Notes: a model not told the origin generated them from the sequence alone. Counted from the first letter of the stretch, positions 29,935 through 41,085 are shown. The stretch: 64,000 nt of DNA from Diploptera punctata (GCA_030220185.1 JASPKZ010001230.1:248001-312000); one strand, 5' to 3'. Translations and numbers: made by a program.

Positions 29935-29991
29935 CATGTTAATTAAATAAAAATAAAACTTTAACAGTTTTATTTTTATTTAATTAACATG
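29935..29991. repeat. Perfect 25-bp stem hairpin, 7-nt loop
   Basis: CATGTTAATTAAATAAAAAT and the next five bases are exactly complementary to 29967-29991; loop TTTAACA at 29960-29966. It lies 13 bp after the target duplication of the preceding Penelope element. It has no Penelope tail. Confidence 0.9.
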
Positions 29992-30620
29992 AAGATGGAT
30001 TTTCATTAAGTAAATGCTAAATCAATTGATTACTTAATGTGGTGTTGTTCTTTTGTAAATTATTTGTGTTAACATAATCCTAATTCTTTTATTTTTTAAT
30101 GTAAATATTAATGATAATTCATAGCAAGGCCTAAAATTTTAAAAATATAACAAATTTCCTTGTGATTCATAAAACTAAATGTATTTAGTAGAATTTTAAT
30201 CATAATTTTTCATGAATTAGACTATAATGATTTTTGAAGCTCCAATATAGTTGTTGAAACTTATGAATAATAATTTCTTTACTTTAATGAATTGGACAGT
30301 GTTATGCATTTTTAAAAAAATGAGATTTTGATGTCATCTTTTGTACTGTTTCATGAAGTAAGTATACACACACTTTTACTGCCAAATCTTTAAATATAAC
30401 CTTATTATTAAAGAAAATGTAAACTATCAGTTCTATTAAGATATTCTGTGTTTTGCAACAAATGGTTATGAAACCGGATCTTTATAAATGATAATCTAAA
30501 TTTTGCTTCATGCAGCTAAGTGCCAAATATTCCTGCTCTTAGATTGTTGATGCATAATTGTCAAACAAGGAAAATAACCAGTATTGTTAGTTTGGTGCTA
30601 CAATAAATAGTGAAGATTAA

Positions 30621-30730
30621 ATTTGAAGAGAAAAATTTTCGCCTAGACCGGGACTCGAACCCGGGACCCTTGGCTTTCCGGGCCAAGTGCTCTACCAACT
30701 GAGCTACCGAGGCGAGTTACGATCTAGACG

Positions 30731-30769
<39 letters not shown>

Positions 30770-31033
30770 CCCAATAAATGTCTTCTTAACTAAGAAGCCG
30801 CCATTTGCAAAGATAGAAGCTATGGTTTCAAGCATTTGGCGCGAGGGAATTACAACGTACATAAGAGAAAAAATTGCGTCTAGATCGTAACTCGCCTCGG
30901 TAGCTCAGTTGGTAGAGCACTTGGCCCGGAAAGCCAAGGGTCCCGGGTTCGAGTCCCGGTCTAGGCGAAAATTTTTCTCTTCAAATATAATTTATCCTTC
31001 AATGAGAAGTGTTAAATTAATAATAAAATCGTC
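30621..31033. mobile_element. Head-to-head tRNA-like T1 hairpin with 12-bp target duplication
   Basis: The exact duplication AGTGAAGATTAA is at 30609-30620 and 31034-31045. The left arm holds the core on the minus strand (30641-30713) and the right arm on the plus strand (30894-30966). They are joined by a long T run (30727-30764) and the outer T1 sequence (30765-30870). Beyond the right arm is a one-sided tail with TTATCCTTCAATGAGAAGTG and AATTAATAATAAAATC. The layout (arm, inverted arm, single tail, duplication) is that of the Penelope hairpins. Confidence 0.85.
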
Positions 31034-31743
31034 AGTGAAGATTAACTTAAACATTAAACATATTTTTCGCAAAACTTACATAATGGCACATAGCTGTATG
31101 ATGTATAACGGCGTCCAATTTCCAGTCCATCGTACAATTTCTAAGGTGGGCCAGATTTGATTTTAAAGTACCTTCTCCTAGATGGGTTGGCAACCAAGGC
31201 TTAGATATCCGTCTTCCACTGAGGTTCAGTTTTATGGCACCAAATATTTGTTATTCACACACTCACTTTTAGTTTAAAACAGGTTTGCCATGAGTAGTGG
31301 AGAGAGACTACATAAGACAATAACTGTGGAGTATAGATTGTAGGAAGCTTTTCTCCACTCTTTTGTATTGAAAATAAATTGTCATTTCAGATGTAGATTG
31401 TAATTCATGACCTATCCACATAATTTTAAGAGCAACAAATTGCTTATATTCTCACATAGTAAATTGACTTAATCCATATATTTTTTAATTTATTAAATGC
31501 TGATATAATAGTTTATTGCTGGCAGTTTTAGTCTGCTAGGAAAACACCCTATAATTAATTATATTTATATCACTTACACATGTTTTCATTTTACATTTTG
31601 AGAATTAAAATGTTTTGTAACTGAGCATAGACTGTAATTTTGTAAAACAGGTGGTGGAAATAATTATCTGTAACAAAATGGAATATAAAAAATAAATGAG
31701 AAGAAAGTACTGAAAAAATAATATTATTAAAAAACATGGTTAC

Positions 31744-33024
31744 TAGGGCCCAGATGTTTATGACCTTAAAATCTTTAAAAAAAACCTATAATATTCCCTT
31801 AAAATCCTCTTAAAATGACCTGAAAGTGTAAAAAATGACCTAATGAAAATTATAAATTTCATAATAATTATTAATTTATTAATTAGAAATGGTCTAAGAG
31901 AAATAATAATTATTATTGATTGGTGTAACTATTCTAAAGCAATTCCTGTTCTTAGTAGTAATATAAAATAATTAAAAAAATAATAATTATCACTAGGTCA
32001 ATTCCATTTCTATTAAACTAATATAAAAAGTTATTAACTAAACATACCTTAGTTGGCATTACAATACACTATTATAATGATCCTTGAGTTATCAAAAGTG
32101 AACGATCGGTGGTTGTCAGCTAACACTGTTTTATATGATTTAATGTGTCTTCATAACATTTTATTAAATATGTTTTTAAGCAATGTTGATTTGTCTGGAA
32201 CAGTATGACCTATGGCATTCAAAGAAATCTTGTAGTTTAAAATTGTTAGTTTTTATAGTTGAATATTTGCACTGACAAACACTTCACATAATTCTTTAAA
32301 AAATAGAGATGACTTGCTATGTGATGTGGAAGTAATTTGTTTTAACAGTAATTGAGACACTTTCCTTTGTTCATATTTTTAAGAGCCTGCAAATGTTTTT
32401 CGCGCCCGATTTGTTGATGTACTGTGAAACGTTTATCTGCAGCGACTTTAATTTTGCACACTTTGCAAAATAATACACTCCCTTCAGTAGAAAATACTTG
32501 TTCACTGAATTCTGTTACATACTGTCTTAAATGGATAGCACTAGACACATTTTGTTTTGGCATTTTGCATTGTACGAAAATCAACACAACCATACAGAAA
32601 CACTACTCTTGTGAGACAAAGATATTACAAATCAAAAGATTCCTGCATTGAAGGGGATGTCCTGAATCAATCCATGTGGATGCAGAGCACTGTGGTTTCA
32701 CGTTGTATTGAGCCAACACACTGTGGTTTCTCACTGACTTGCCTGAGCACAAAAAACAAGATAGCAAAAAATACATAAAAATAAACATTTAACCACAGAT
32801 TATTTAAAAACTGGCGTGTAAAGTATGAAAAATAAATAAAATGACCTAAAATAACAAAATTTGTAAAATAACTTTATCAGAAAAAAGTGGGAAAAATGCA
32901 TTTTAATTACCTGTAAAAACATCATATATCGAACATATTTACTGCACAATGCACTTAATTATTAATCTGCATCGTCTCTGACAACTCATAAAAAAGATGA
33001 CATTTCATCAAAATCCGGGCCCTA
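31744..33024 (-). mobile_element. hAT-like element, non-autonomous
   Basis: Imperfect TIRs TAGGGCCCAGATGTTTATGA (31744) and TAGGGCCCGGATTTTGATGA (complement, ending 33024). Subterminal GACCTAAAATGACCTTA-type repeats occur at both ends. The interior keeps only a BED-type zinc-finger ORF (32342-32593). I could not find a clean 8-bp duplication, so the hAT call rests on TIR form and the BED finger. Confidence 0.65.
32342..32593 (-). CDS. BED/CGGBP-like zinc-finger ORF of the hAT-like element
   Basis: 83 codons: MPKQNVSSAIHLRQYVTEFS, then VLFCKVCKIKVAADKRFTVH and QQIGREKHLQALKN. The spacing CxxC with a distal H-x-x-x-x-x-H resembles the DNA-binding BED-like finger at the N-terminus of some hAT transposases. 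A catalytic domain is absent downstream. It may be a remnant or a small DNA-binding protein of the element; no evidence of host use. Confidence 0.5.
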   Translation of the reverse strand: MVVLIFVQCKMPKQNVSSAIHLRQYVTEFSEQVFSTEGSVLFCKVCKIKVAADKRFTVHQQIGREKHLQALKNMNKGKCLNYC

Positions 33025-33508
33025 GTTATTTCCTAGAAGAAGTTGCAAAAATAGTTTCTTCTAGACGTAAGCCATGAAGGGCAGCTAAATACTCATGTTC
33101 TGTTTTTAATCTGAATCTTACTTTCTCTGACATTTTATTGTTTATTGTTCTATCTACATGGATATTGGACTCTTATTTGTGATAGCATTTAGTTTTAATT
33201 TTATTAAATATTTTGTTTTATGTAAATTGGCCTTTATTTGCTTGTAGATCCACCATCTCGTTACAATACAATCATACTTGGGAAGATACTCATTCTATTA
33301 CTATTTGTTTAATTTTTGGTAAACATCATAGTGATTTTTTTTAATTTCTGAAATAGTATGTACTTTTGGTGTTTTATTGAAGACAGTTGGCTGAATAACA
33401 GATTTAGATAGAATCCACCAAAATCATTACTTTTTCAAATTAATTTTGCCGATATAATAGTTGTGTTAAGGAGTATAAAATAGTAAAATTTAATTAAATG
33501 AGCCATCT

Positions 33509-33740
33509 CTCACCTCATACTTCATGTTCTTCAAGCACAGAAACTGCAGTTTTCAAGAGGAATCTTCAGTCAACATCACGATTGTCGGTTTATATCTTCA
33601 TCTTTAAAGTTGCCATCTGGTGTTAATGAACCTTGTGATCAAATCCCGCTCACCAGGAACTTCAAAATTCATGGATCTAAACTTGTTCTTCTGAATATAT
33701 GTCTTTTCCCAAACTGTCAATTCCAAAGGTTTTTCCAAAA
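33509..33740 (-). pseudogene. Penelope (P1) terminal fragment
   Basis: Starts CTCACCTCATACTTCATG at 33511. The minus strand encodes LTVWEKTYIQKNKF and MNFEVPGERDLITRFI, the ORF C-terminus. A worn hammerhead box (TCTTCAG, complement of CTGAAGA, about 33563-33569) is present. No second arm is seen. Confidence 0.65.
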
Positions 33741-33744
33741 CATG

Positions 33745-34730
33745 TCTAAGAATGTAAAAAATTAAGAGATTTTGAAAAAACCCAAAAATACAATCTACAA
33801 TGTGTGTGTCCGGGATTTCTAATGCTAAATATCAGACCTATATGTAAATTTCTTGACCCCATATTCCAAAAGTTACATTCTTGGTATTTAATAGAATTGT
33901 AATCTGTGACAAGAGATTTAGAAGATTTGTGATTCCAATTTTGAAATCTATAATCTTCATGTTTTGAATAAAAAAATGGCAAACTTTTCAAAAAATTGAA
34001 AACTTCAATAAACTTTATAAACAATAACCAGGATTTATAATGCAAAAACATCTGGCTGTATCCAAAATTTCAAAACTGCATTTTGCATGGATGTAGTCTT
34101 GGTGAATTGACCAAAAAATGACAAACTTTATGAAATCTTGAGAACGTAAAAATTCAGTCTTTTGGGTATATGATTTTTATTTAAAATCCGGTCTATATTC
34201 CAAAATACCCAACTCCATTTTCGAGGACCTTTCGTGTTTTAACCAAAAAGTCAACTTTTTTTTTAATCTTGAAAACCTGTAAGTGTCCACGATTCCTAAT
34301 GCAAAAATCTTGCCAACATCGTAAAAATGCATGACACCATTTTGGATGGCTATAGTCTTGTTATTTTGCCAAAAATATTAGGCCTATTTCATAATAATGA
34401 AAACAGACTACATAGGGCATGCATACTTTCTAAGGCAAAAAAATGAGGCTCATAGTTATTTTGATCATAAATGCTAAATTAACAAAATCCTGAAAACCTG
34501 AAAAATGCAGTTTACAGAGTAAGTATACAATTTCTAATTCAAAAGAATGTGACATACATTACAAACCTCACAATCCCATTTTGCATGGCTCTGGTCTGGT
34601 ATTTTGATTATAGATGTCACAATTTTCTCGAAATCTTGAAAATGTCAAGTCTATTTTGTGTGTCTGCAATTTTTAATGCAGAAAATCTGGACTGAATTCC
34701 AAATTTACCCACTGCAGTTCAGGAATGGCC
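33745..34730 (+). repeat. Degenerate tandem repeat, period about 160-170 bp
   Basis: Recurring blocks across about 1 kb: AATTTCTAATGC/GATTCCTAATGC/ATTTTTAATGC, TCCAAAATT-CAAACTGCATTTT, CATGGCTNTGGTCT and AAAATCTTGAAAAC. At least five diverged units, none closely alike, so an old array. It abuts the Penelope fragment on the left. Confidence 0.65.
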
Positions 34731-34845
34731 TGTCCTTAAGGTCACAGGGGTGCGTGCTCCTCTTATAATTTATTTATTTATTTACTGATATTATTGAAAA
34801 TGCTCTTGCAGTATACCAATGTATATAATATTGGTATATATAAGT

Positions 34846-35160
34846 CCACCGCTGCGGTCTCGAGGTAGCGTGCTGCCTTGTCACGCAGCGGGCCCGGGTT
34901 CAATCCCCGGTCGGGGCAGTTTTTCTGGGTGAGGTTTTTATCAGGATTTTCCCTCGCCTGTAAAACAAATGTCAGGAAAACTTTAAGGCCCAAACGGTCC
35001 CCAAAATTCATATGGCCATCATCATCATCCTTCACCGGTGTGGAAAGCAACAGGAAGCTACCACACCTACAGTTCCATAGTAAAGCTGCAAGCATAGCAT
35101 GAAAATGCTATGATTGCAGTGAAGGGCCTGCCCTCGGGCAGAATTACTATGGATGGATAT
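34846..35160 (+). mobile_element. tRNA-derived SINE (family D)
   Basis: Head with TCTCGAGGTAGCGTGCTGCC (box A region) and GGGTTCAATCCCCGGTCGGG (box B), body with GTGGAAAGCAACAGGAAGCT, end GGCAGAATTACTATGGATGG. Other copies: 38477-38790 (+), 46075-46371 (-), 49451-49805 (-). Confidence 0.85.
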
Positions 35161-35968
35161 ATATTTATCACTTTGGATGAAGGTAAATTATTTATAAAAA
35201 ATGTTATGAACAAAGAGAAATATTTAATCTAGTGACTAGAATCTCCCATATAAGGACATTGTTCTTGTGGTGTATTGCCATTGGCAGTGTTCACGAGACA
35301 GAAAGTTTTAACCAGGTAAAAAAATGTACAAGTTCATTCACTCGCTCAGACTTCAAAGGTTACTGAGACTCTGTACTAGGTTACTCACCAATGGGTGTGC
35401 ACTTTTCTGACATAGTATGCCAATAAGAAACATCTGACACTCAAATAGCGTTACCAAAAAGTGTTCCTAAAACCAGTTGCTTCACCAGTACCTTCCATCT
35501 GTGGTGTTTAGTTCTTAATGTGAGTTTTGTTCGTGTGAAAGTGTTCATGATGAATTAAATTAAATAATTACAAAGTAAAACATTATGTTATAAAGACTAA
35601 CTGAAACCAGATATGTGTATAAAACAAGCAACTAGTGATAAAAATAGAGCTTATACATGACTTTCAACAGGTCGCTATATGAAAATGTGAGAGGATTTGC
35701 TTTTACTGTGTAAATCTTTTTTTTTTTTTTTTTTGCGTTCTGCTTGGGTTGACAATTCATTGTGAATAAAGACTGGCATGACAGATTTGAAACATTTGGG
35801 CCCATCTGGAAAAGTTAAGAAACAGAGATTTTCTAAAAAAAATCATCTGGACAATGAAATGATGGAGAAAAGACTGATATAATTGTGGGATGCAGGCTTT
35901 CGCGGCCGTTAATCATAATATTAAAAGATTCCAGGCTATGTGGCCGTGGTCTATAACTGGCATTTCTT

Positions 35969-36009
35969 CCAGATGTTTCTCCCTCGACTGTGGAGGGCAT
36001 CTTCAGTGG
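35969..36009 (-). ncRNA. Hammerhead ribozyme of family P2
   Basis: Minus strand: CTGAAGA (complement 36000-36006), helix II CCCTC/GAGGG perfect, GAAA (complement 35976-35979), then CATC and helix I CCA/TGG directly bordering the core (36007-36009 with 35969-35971). The G of the usual GTC triplet is A here (ATC). Confidence 0.65.
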
Positions 36010-36088
36010 TGAGTGCTTCTAGGTGATGTCACCTGGTCGTAGACTCAAGTCAAGTCTACGACCAGGTAACACCACCTACAAGCACTCG

Positions 36089-36128
36089 CCACTGAAGATG
36101 CCCTCGCAGTTGAGAGAGAAACGTCTGG
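36089..36128 (+). ncRNA. Hammerhead ribozyme of family P2, opposite arm
   Basis: CTGAAGA 36092-36098, helix II CCCTC/GAGAG (one mismatch), GAAA 36118-36121, CG then TC (36124-36125), helix I CCA/TGG (36089-36091 with 36126-36128). The GTC triplet is intact in this arm while helix II is weakened. Confidence 0.68.
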
Positions 36129-36344
36129 AAGAAATGCCAGTTACAGACCACGGCCACATAGCATGGAATCTTTTAATATTAAGACTGATATAAGTTGCAA
36201 ACATTAATTTAGCAGTTGTATTTTTTTTTCTTAGGCCTAAATAACTGTGATCCTTCCATTAGGATACTCATTTCTTGAACTGCTACTGCTGTAGTTTAAT
36301 TTTTGAAAACCAGAGGGAAAGAGCCCAGTAGGTGAGACAAAAAT

Positions 36345-36487
36345 GGTGAGAGAATAACATTAACTGTTATTTGAGGGAGGGGATTATGCATTGAATGATT
36401 TGAAAACTTTAGTTCAGGATATAGATGTATGGAGATCTTATGTCCAGGCAGCCATAATCTCCATGTTCGATAGTGCCATTGAGTTAG
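36345..36487 (+). mobile_element. LINE 3' end (family A), decayed
   Basis: GAGAATAACATTAACTGTTA, GATATAGATGTATGGAGATC and CAGGCAGCCATAATC match the family A end; the tail is GAGTTAGTTA. Confidence 0.68.
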
Positions 36488-36639
36488 TTATGTCATATTT
36501 TTGGCAGTATACTCACTCTTTAAGATCGTGTCTTTGCACTTTTTAAAATTATTAATTTTTTTTTTTGGCAGGACAATAGCATAAGTGGTAGCGGTGGTGT
36601 GGATACTAGCTGATTTTTTTCTATTTTACTTCACAAATA

Positions 36640-37060
36640 GGTTACTTGAATGAACCATGATGAAGGGAACAAATCAAGGATTTATCAGATTGATTATAAA
36701 GATTGTGAAAAAATATATGTAGGAAAAACCAAGAGGAACTTGAATACAAGATTGAAAGAACACCTTAGAAATGTTAAAAATGGGGAAATTGAAAAGTCTA
36801 CAATACCTGCACATGCATGGCCAGAAAAACACAGAATAGAAACATAGGCGAAATTACTGAAACAGCTAGATAAATGTAAGAAACTCACAATTTGGGAGAA
36901 AATTTACATACATAAGAATAAAGAGAAACAATGAATTTTGAAATTCCCGGGGAAAAAGCAAAAAATAAAAAAAAAATTGAAAGTTCATCAGCGAGCCAAC
37001 AGAGGGAGCAGAAATCAACTTACAAGATCACCAAATGCAAATTCAACAGTTAGGAAGCAT
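36640..37060 (+). pseudogene. Penelope (P1) GIY-YIG and C-terminus, single arm
   Basis: 36650-36847 encodes NKSRIYQIDYKDCEKIYVGK, TKRNLNTRLKEHLRNVKNGE and PAHAWPEKHRIE, then a stop. The continuation reads KLLKQLDKCKKLTIWEKIYI. The first motif is RIY instead of GIY, and YVG instead of YIG, so the domain is altered. Confidence 0.72.
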
Positions 37061-37139
37061 TGACAATGACACATAGTTGTGGAGAAACTGCAGTCTGCAA
37101 GAAAATAAAAAATATTAGGCGAGTCTAAATATAAGATTA

Positions 37140-37480
37140 AATTTAAATGTTTCATACCTTACCTCATATTCAATCTTCTAACTAGACCGATTTCAAAGCC
37201 TGGGCAGTTTCATCTTCAGTAATTTCTCATCGGCTGATGTTATGTCGATCAAAAGAACTGCTTCTTCCTCCCTCTGTTGGTGGATCGATAAACCTCCAGA
37301 TCAACTCAAAATCTGCGGGAATTTCGAAGTTCATAAGTTTTTCTTTCTTGTTTTTTTAATGTAAATTTTTCCCCAAACCGTGAGTTCTTTTTGTTTTTCT
37401 ATTTGTTTAATTAAACTGACTTTTGATTCAATTAGATACAATATCCTAACTCATAATAATTAAAATAAACCTCATAGTGT
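37140..37480 (-). mobile_element. Penelope (P1) terminal fragment with hammerhead
   Basis: ATACCTTACCTCATATTCAA (37156) opens the arm. The minus strand encodes the C-terminus NFEIPADFELIWRFI. A tail AAACCTCATAGTGTTACTTC stands at 37471-37490. The second arm is nearly gone. Confidence 0.65.
37180..37224 (-). ncRNA. Hammerhead ribozyme, fairly well kept
   Basis: Minus strand: CTGAAGA (complement 37213-37219), GAAA (complement 37191-37194), cleavage triplet GTC (complement GAC 37185-37187), helix I AATTA/TAGTT with one wobble. Helix II has one mismatch and G-T pairs. Confidence 0.62.
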
Positions 37481-37904
37481 TACTTCCTTTAAATATTAAA
37501 CAAAATTTTAAGCTTTATTTTTGTGCTTGAAGGGTTCCTCTGCCAGAAGTTTCAACTGAATACATACTACTTTTTGTAGATCCACTTTTTTTTTTCACTA
37601 TATGGTTTAGCGCAGAAATATGCTAAGCATAATCACATGACATTATAACATAAGCACATTCTCCCACCCTTGTAACAGCCTTGTGGCAAAGACTCTTGGC
37701 TCGTATCTGCAGTAAACAACACACCTATCTCCAAAGGATAATTAATTTTTGTGTTTTTTGGCACTTGATATATTTCTGAGATAAATAATTTGATCATGGC
37801 TCCATCTAGAGTGCATTTACATACAATATAAGAATGAGACATGACAAGAAATGCCACCATTTTTTTAAAAGTTTTGATATTGGAGAGTAAGTTTGTTAGT
37901 ATTT

Positions 37905-38330
37905 TACTAACTCACTTTTACTACAGAACCTGGATACTCATGGCCATATGGACATAAGTTCTTCATACAACTGTATCTATAATGTTTTTTTTCAATAATT
38001 CCCTGTATAATTTACATCCCTCAAAGCATTGTTAAAGTTATTCTTCCATCTCATTCTTGGCTTACCTACTGGGTACTTTCCCTCTGGTTTTCTTACAGGA
38101 AGATTCCATGTTTCTCTTTCATTCCCCATTAATATCACATGCTCTCACCATTGCAGACCTAACTGTTCAATTTATGTTTCTCATAAATGGCAGTTCTCAC
38201 TATTAAGTAGTTTTCTCCATCCACCTGTCCGATTGTTTCTCTTTAGTCCAAAATTTTTCCTAAGCACTTTATTCTCAAATATTCAATATTTTCTCTCATT
38301 TGAAGTAAAACACCATGTTCTGCATCTGTG
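37905..38330 (-). mobile_element. LINE 3' end (family A), old copy
   Basis: TTACTAACTCACTTTTACTA at 37900 and CATCTCATTCTTGGCTTACC at 38049 match the complement of the family A tail, at lower identity than the other copies. Confidence 0.6.
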
Positions 38331-38476
38331 AAACTGGAAGAATTGCCATTTTTATATGCTATGAGAAGTATGTACTATTAATACAAGTAGTATTGTAATG
38401 ACTTTTTTATTTGACTGAATATCATTAATATTTATGGGATTTGTATTTTTTATTTCTTCTTTAGTTATTCTTTATA

Positions 38477-38790
38477 GTCCACTGCTGTCATCTTGAGGTA
38501 GTGCTGCCGTGCCACGCAGCGGGACTGGGTTTGGTTCCCGGTTGAGACAGGCTCCTTGGGTGAGATTTTTTTGGAATGTTTCCTCTCCTGTAAGACAAAT
38601 GTCACGAAGCTTAGGGCCCAACGGTCTCCGAAAATCATCTGGCCTTCATCATCATCATCCTTCACCAGTGTGGAAAGCAACAGGAAGCTATCACACCTAT
38701 AATTTCCTGGTAAAGCTGCAAAGCATAGCATGAAAATTCTATGATTGCAGTGAAAGACTTGTCCTTGGTCAGAATTACTATGGATGGATA
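38477..38790 (+). mobile_element. tRNA-derived SINE (family D)
   Basis: CACGCAGCGGGACTGGGTTT marks the head. GTGTGGAAAGCAACAGGAAG and AGAATTACTATGGATGGATA follow. It is more diverged in the B box (GGTTTGGTTCCC) than the copy at 34846. Confidence 0.8.
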
Positions 38791-38866
38791 TCTATATTAT
38801 TAGTTTAACATTTTTAGAGAAGTTGGGATGACAAGAGTCCTTCTGAACAGCATGATGGACTAGCTG

Positions 38867-38893
38867 TTATTATTATTATTATTATTATTATTC
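38867..38893 (+). repeat. (ATT)n microsatellite
   Basis: About nine TTA/ATT triplets in a row. Confidence 0.92.
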
Positions 38894-39171
38894 AGATATA
38901 CCAAACTTGTAATTTGCACACAAAAATTTAAACATAAACATACATAAAGTTCAAGAAAATTTTAATAAATAGGCAGATTTATATTAAATATGTATACAAC
39001 CAAGTTAGTGGATATAGACCAATGGTAGAAAATTGAATTAATTTGCTATCTTGCAACCTGTTTATATGTATTTTCCTAATAAGCATTCCCATGACCTAAA
39101 ACTTGAATGATATGTTGAGCACAATTTTCATCTTATAACCTTAATTCACTAACAATTCAAAATTGATTGTA

Positions 39172-39664
39172 CTCCGTGTCCCATTCCTCCCACATTTTAA
39201 TTAATCATAACTCTCAAAGTATGCAGAATTATGAAATGAGGTTGGTATTAAAAGAAAGAGAAATTCAAAGAATTTTTGTTTTCATTGTTGCAGTTAATTC
39301 ATCTGTCACATGTTGGACAATAATGACATAAAACATGTTTGCCAAACATCACTCCACTGGACTTCTTCCTCTAAAGACCGTGTGTTTGTGACTCCAGTAC
39401 AAGGTCTTCATGATTTATGAACCCGTTCCATTAACACAATTGCAACAGTACCAATGGACATGTTGGACAGAACGTGGCACGTAATCGAATATACTTGATA
39501 TTGTTCGTGCTACTAATGGTGCATATATAGAGGTGTTTTAGTGTGTGACAATGAAAATTCTTTGAGTTTCTGTTTTGTTTAATACTGGCCTCATTTCGTA
39601 ATTCTGCATACTTTGTTAGTTATGATTAATTAAAATGTGGGAGGTTTGAATGGGACACCCTGTA
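39172..39664 (+). mobile_element. mariner/Tc1-type element deleted to its ends and transposase C-terminus
   Basis: TIRs of about 110 bp: CTCCGTGTCCCATTCCTCCC on the left, complement ending GGGACACCCTGT on the right; both contain CATTTTAATTAATCATAACT. The interior keeps in broken frames the transposase C-terminus (TPLDFFL, then KDRVFVTP-like and ATNGAHIEVF-like at 39345-39540). Related C-termini are at 61261-61735 and 53040-53540. Confidence 0.75.
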
Positions 39665-39819
39665 TTTTAATGTAGCAAATTATATCATTGACCATTCTTC
39701 TCTCTCTCTATCACTACTTTCTTTATATATTTTATGAATTTCCTTGATCGTTGCTAGACCCTAGGGCTGCTGATCAGCACATTAACTAAATAAAATAAAA
39801 TATAAATAACATAGTCTTA

Positions 39820-39995
39820 TTAATAGTGAGTGGAGAACATATTTTTAATAACTCACCTCATACAATTTCAAATTTCTTTGAAACCAATGGTCTCAAAGAA
39901 ATTTGAAATTGTATGAGGTGAGTTATTAAAAATATGTTCTCCACTCACTATTAATGATATAACCTCATAATGTTTACTTCCCGACATTAATTTAA
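39820..39995 (+). mobile_element. Penelope-like hairpin, minimal
   Basis: Perfect inverted arms of about 66 bp (ATAGTGAGTGGAGAACATAT ... ACTCACCTCATACAATTTCA and complement), loop CAATGGT-like at 39889, then the tail AACCTCATAATGTTTACTTC. No hammerhead core and no coding sequence. A smallest-form hairpin. The target duplication is uncertain. Confidence 0.8.
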
Positions 39996-40419
39996 ATATA
40001 ACATAATTTTATATTATAATTATGATTCTCCAGCACATATCTAGTTAAAAATCAAGAGAGTTAATATTTTATTTTAAAAAATCAAGCATTTCACTCCAAT
40101 AAAATTATATTTTAGGCTATAATGTTCTATTTAAAAGTCTAATTATCAATACTGGAAATATTATATTTATATGAAAAATAGCTGATTCGGCAGATGTCCT
40201 GCCTGAACGTTCAATTCTTGTGTCATGGCTGGACAATAAAAATACTTGTATAAGTTACTTTTTGCCATAAAATTCACTAATTAATATGTTCGCAAAAAAA
40301 AAAACTCCTCACTCCCATCTGTTGTGGCTCAAGAAGAGTGCATTATGACATATTGTTATCATGCAGAATATGTCAGTAATGCAAATGACTACATATCTGA
40401 TATAAAAAATTTTCTATAA

Positions 40420-41085
40420 CCCGATCGCAGCGCCACATACTGGATCCAATTGTGAATCTAAACAATCCAGGGACCCACTCAAACACACAAAAAAAAAAAA
40501 TGTCATCAAAATCAGTCCAGTCATTTAGGCAGTTTTTAATTTCAGATGTCATGTAAACCTCCACTTCTAATTGTCTGATTTCACTCATTTTTTGATAATA
40601 CCTACTTTGGTTAATACAATATATTGAGTTTTGTTGTGAAACACAGAAAATTGTGACCACTAGAGAAATGTTTTAATTTTCGTTTCATGTGAACTCCTAC
40701 ATCTAATGGTTTTAGAGGCTCAAATTCTGAATCTAAACCATCCAGAGACCAACTCAAACACACATACAACATTCCTTCAAAATTGGTCCAGTCGTATAGG
40801 CATTTTTTAATTTCGGATTCCAAGTAAACCTCCACTTCTAATTGTCAGATTTCGCTCATTTTTCAACAATATCTATCTCGGTTTATTTTAATAGGATATA
40901 CTGAGTTTCGTTATGAAACAAAAAAATGTGACCGCTAGAGCGATTTTTAAATTTTTACTTCAGGTGAACTCCTACACCTAATGGTTTTAGAGGGTCCAAT
41001 AGTGAATCTAAACCATTGAGGGACCCAATCAGTCAAACAAAAAAAAGACATCAAAATTGATCCAGTCATTTAGGAGGAGTTCAGT
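40420..41085 (+). repeat. Satellite-like tandem repeat, period about 280-300 bp
   Basis: Blocks repeat two to three times: GTGAATCTAAACMATCCAGGGACC, TCAAAATYGRTCCAGTCATTTAGG, AAACCTCCACTTCTAATTGT (40556 and 40828) and GTGAACTCCTACAYCTAATG (40689 and 40973). The overlapping minus frames (40373-41220) are by-products of the repeat. Confidence 0.78.

Larger units (their letters stand above)
35883..36180 (-). mobile_element. Penelope-like hairpin (family P2) with 13-bp target duplication
   Basis: The exact duplication AAGACTGATATAA is at 35870-35882 and 36181-36193. One-sided tail GGATGCAGGCTTTCGCGGCC first, then inverted arms (AAAGATTCCAGGCTATGTGG at 35926 and its complement at the right end) meeting near 36053. 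Each arm has a hammerhead. No coding sequence remains. The larger relative is at 44269-45232. Confidence 0.9.

Noticed and set aside
34878..35102. ORF in SINE D (74 codons)
   Set aside because: Similar frames appear at 38509 and 49540 because they are all copies of the same SINE; there is no coding function.
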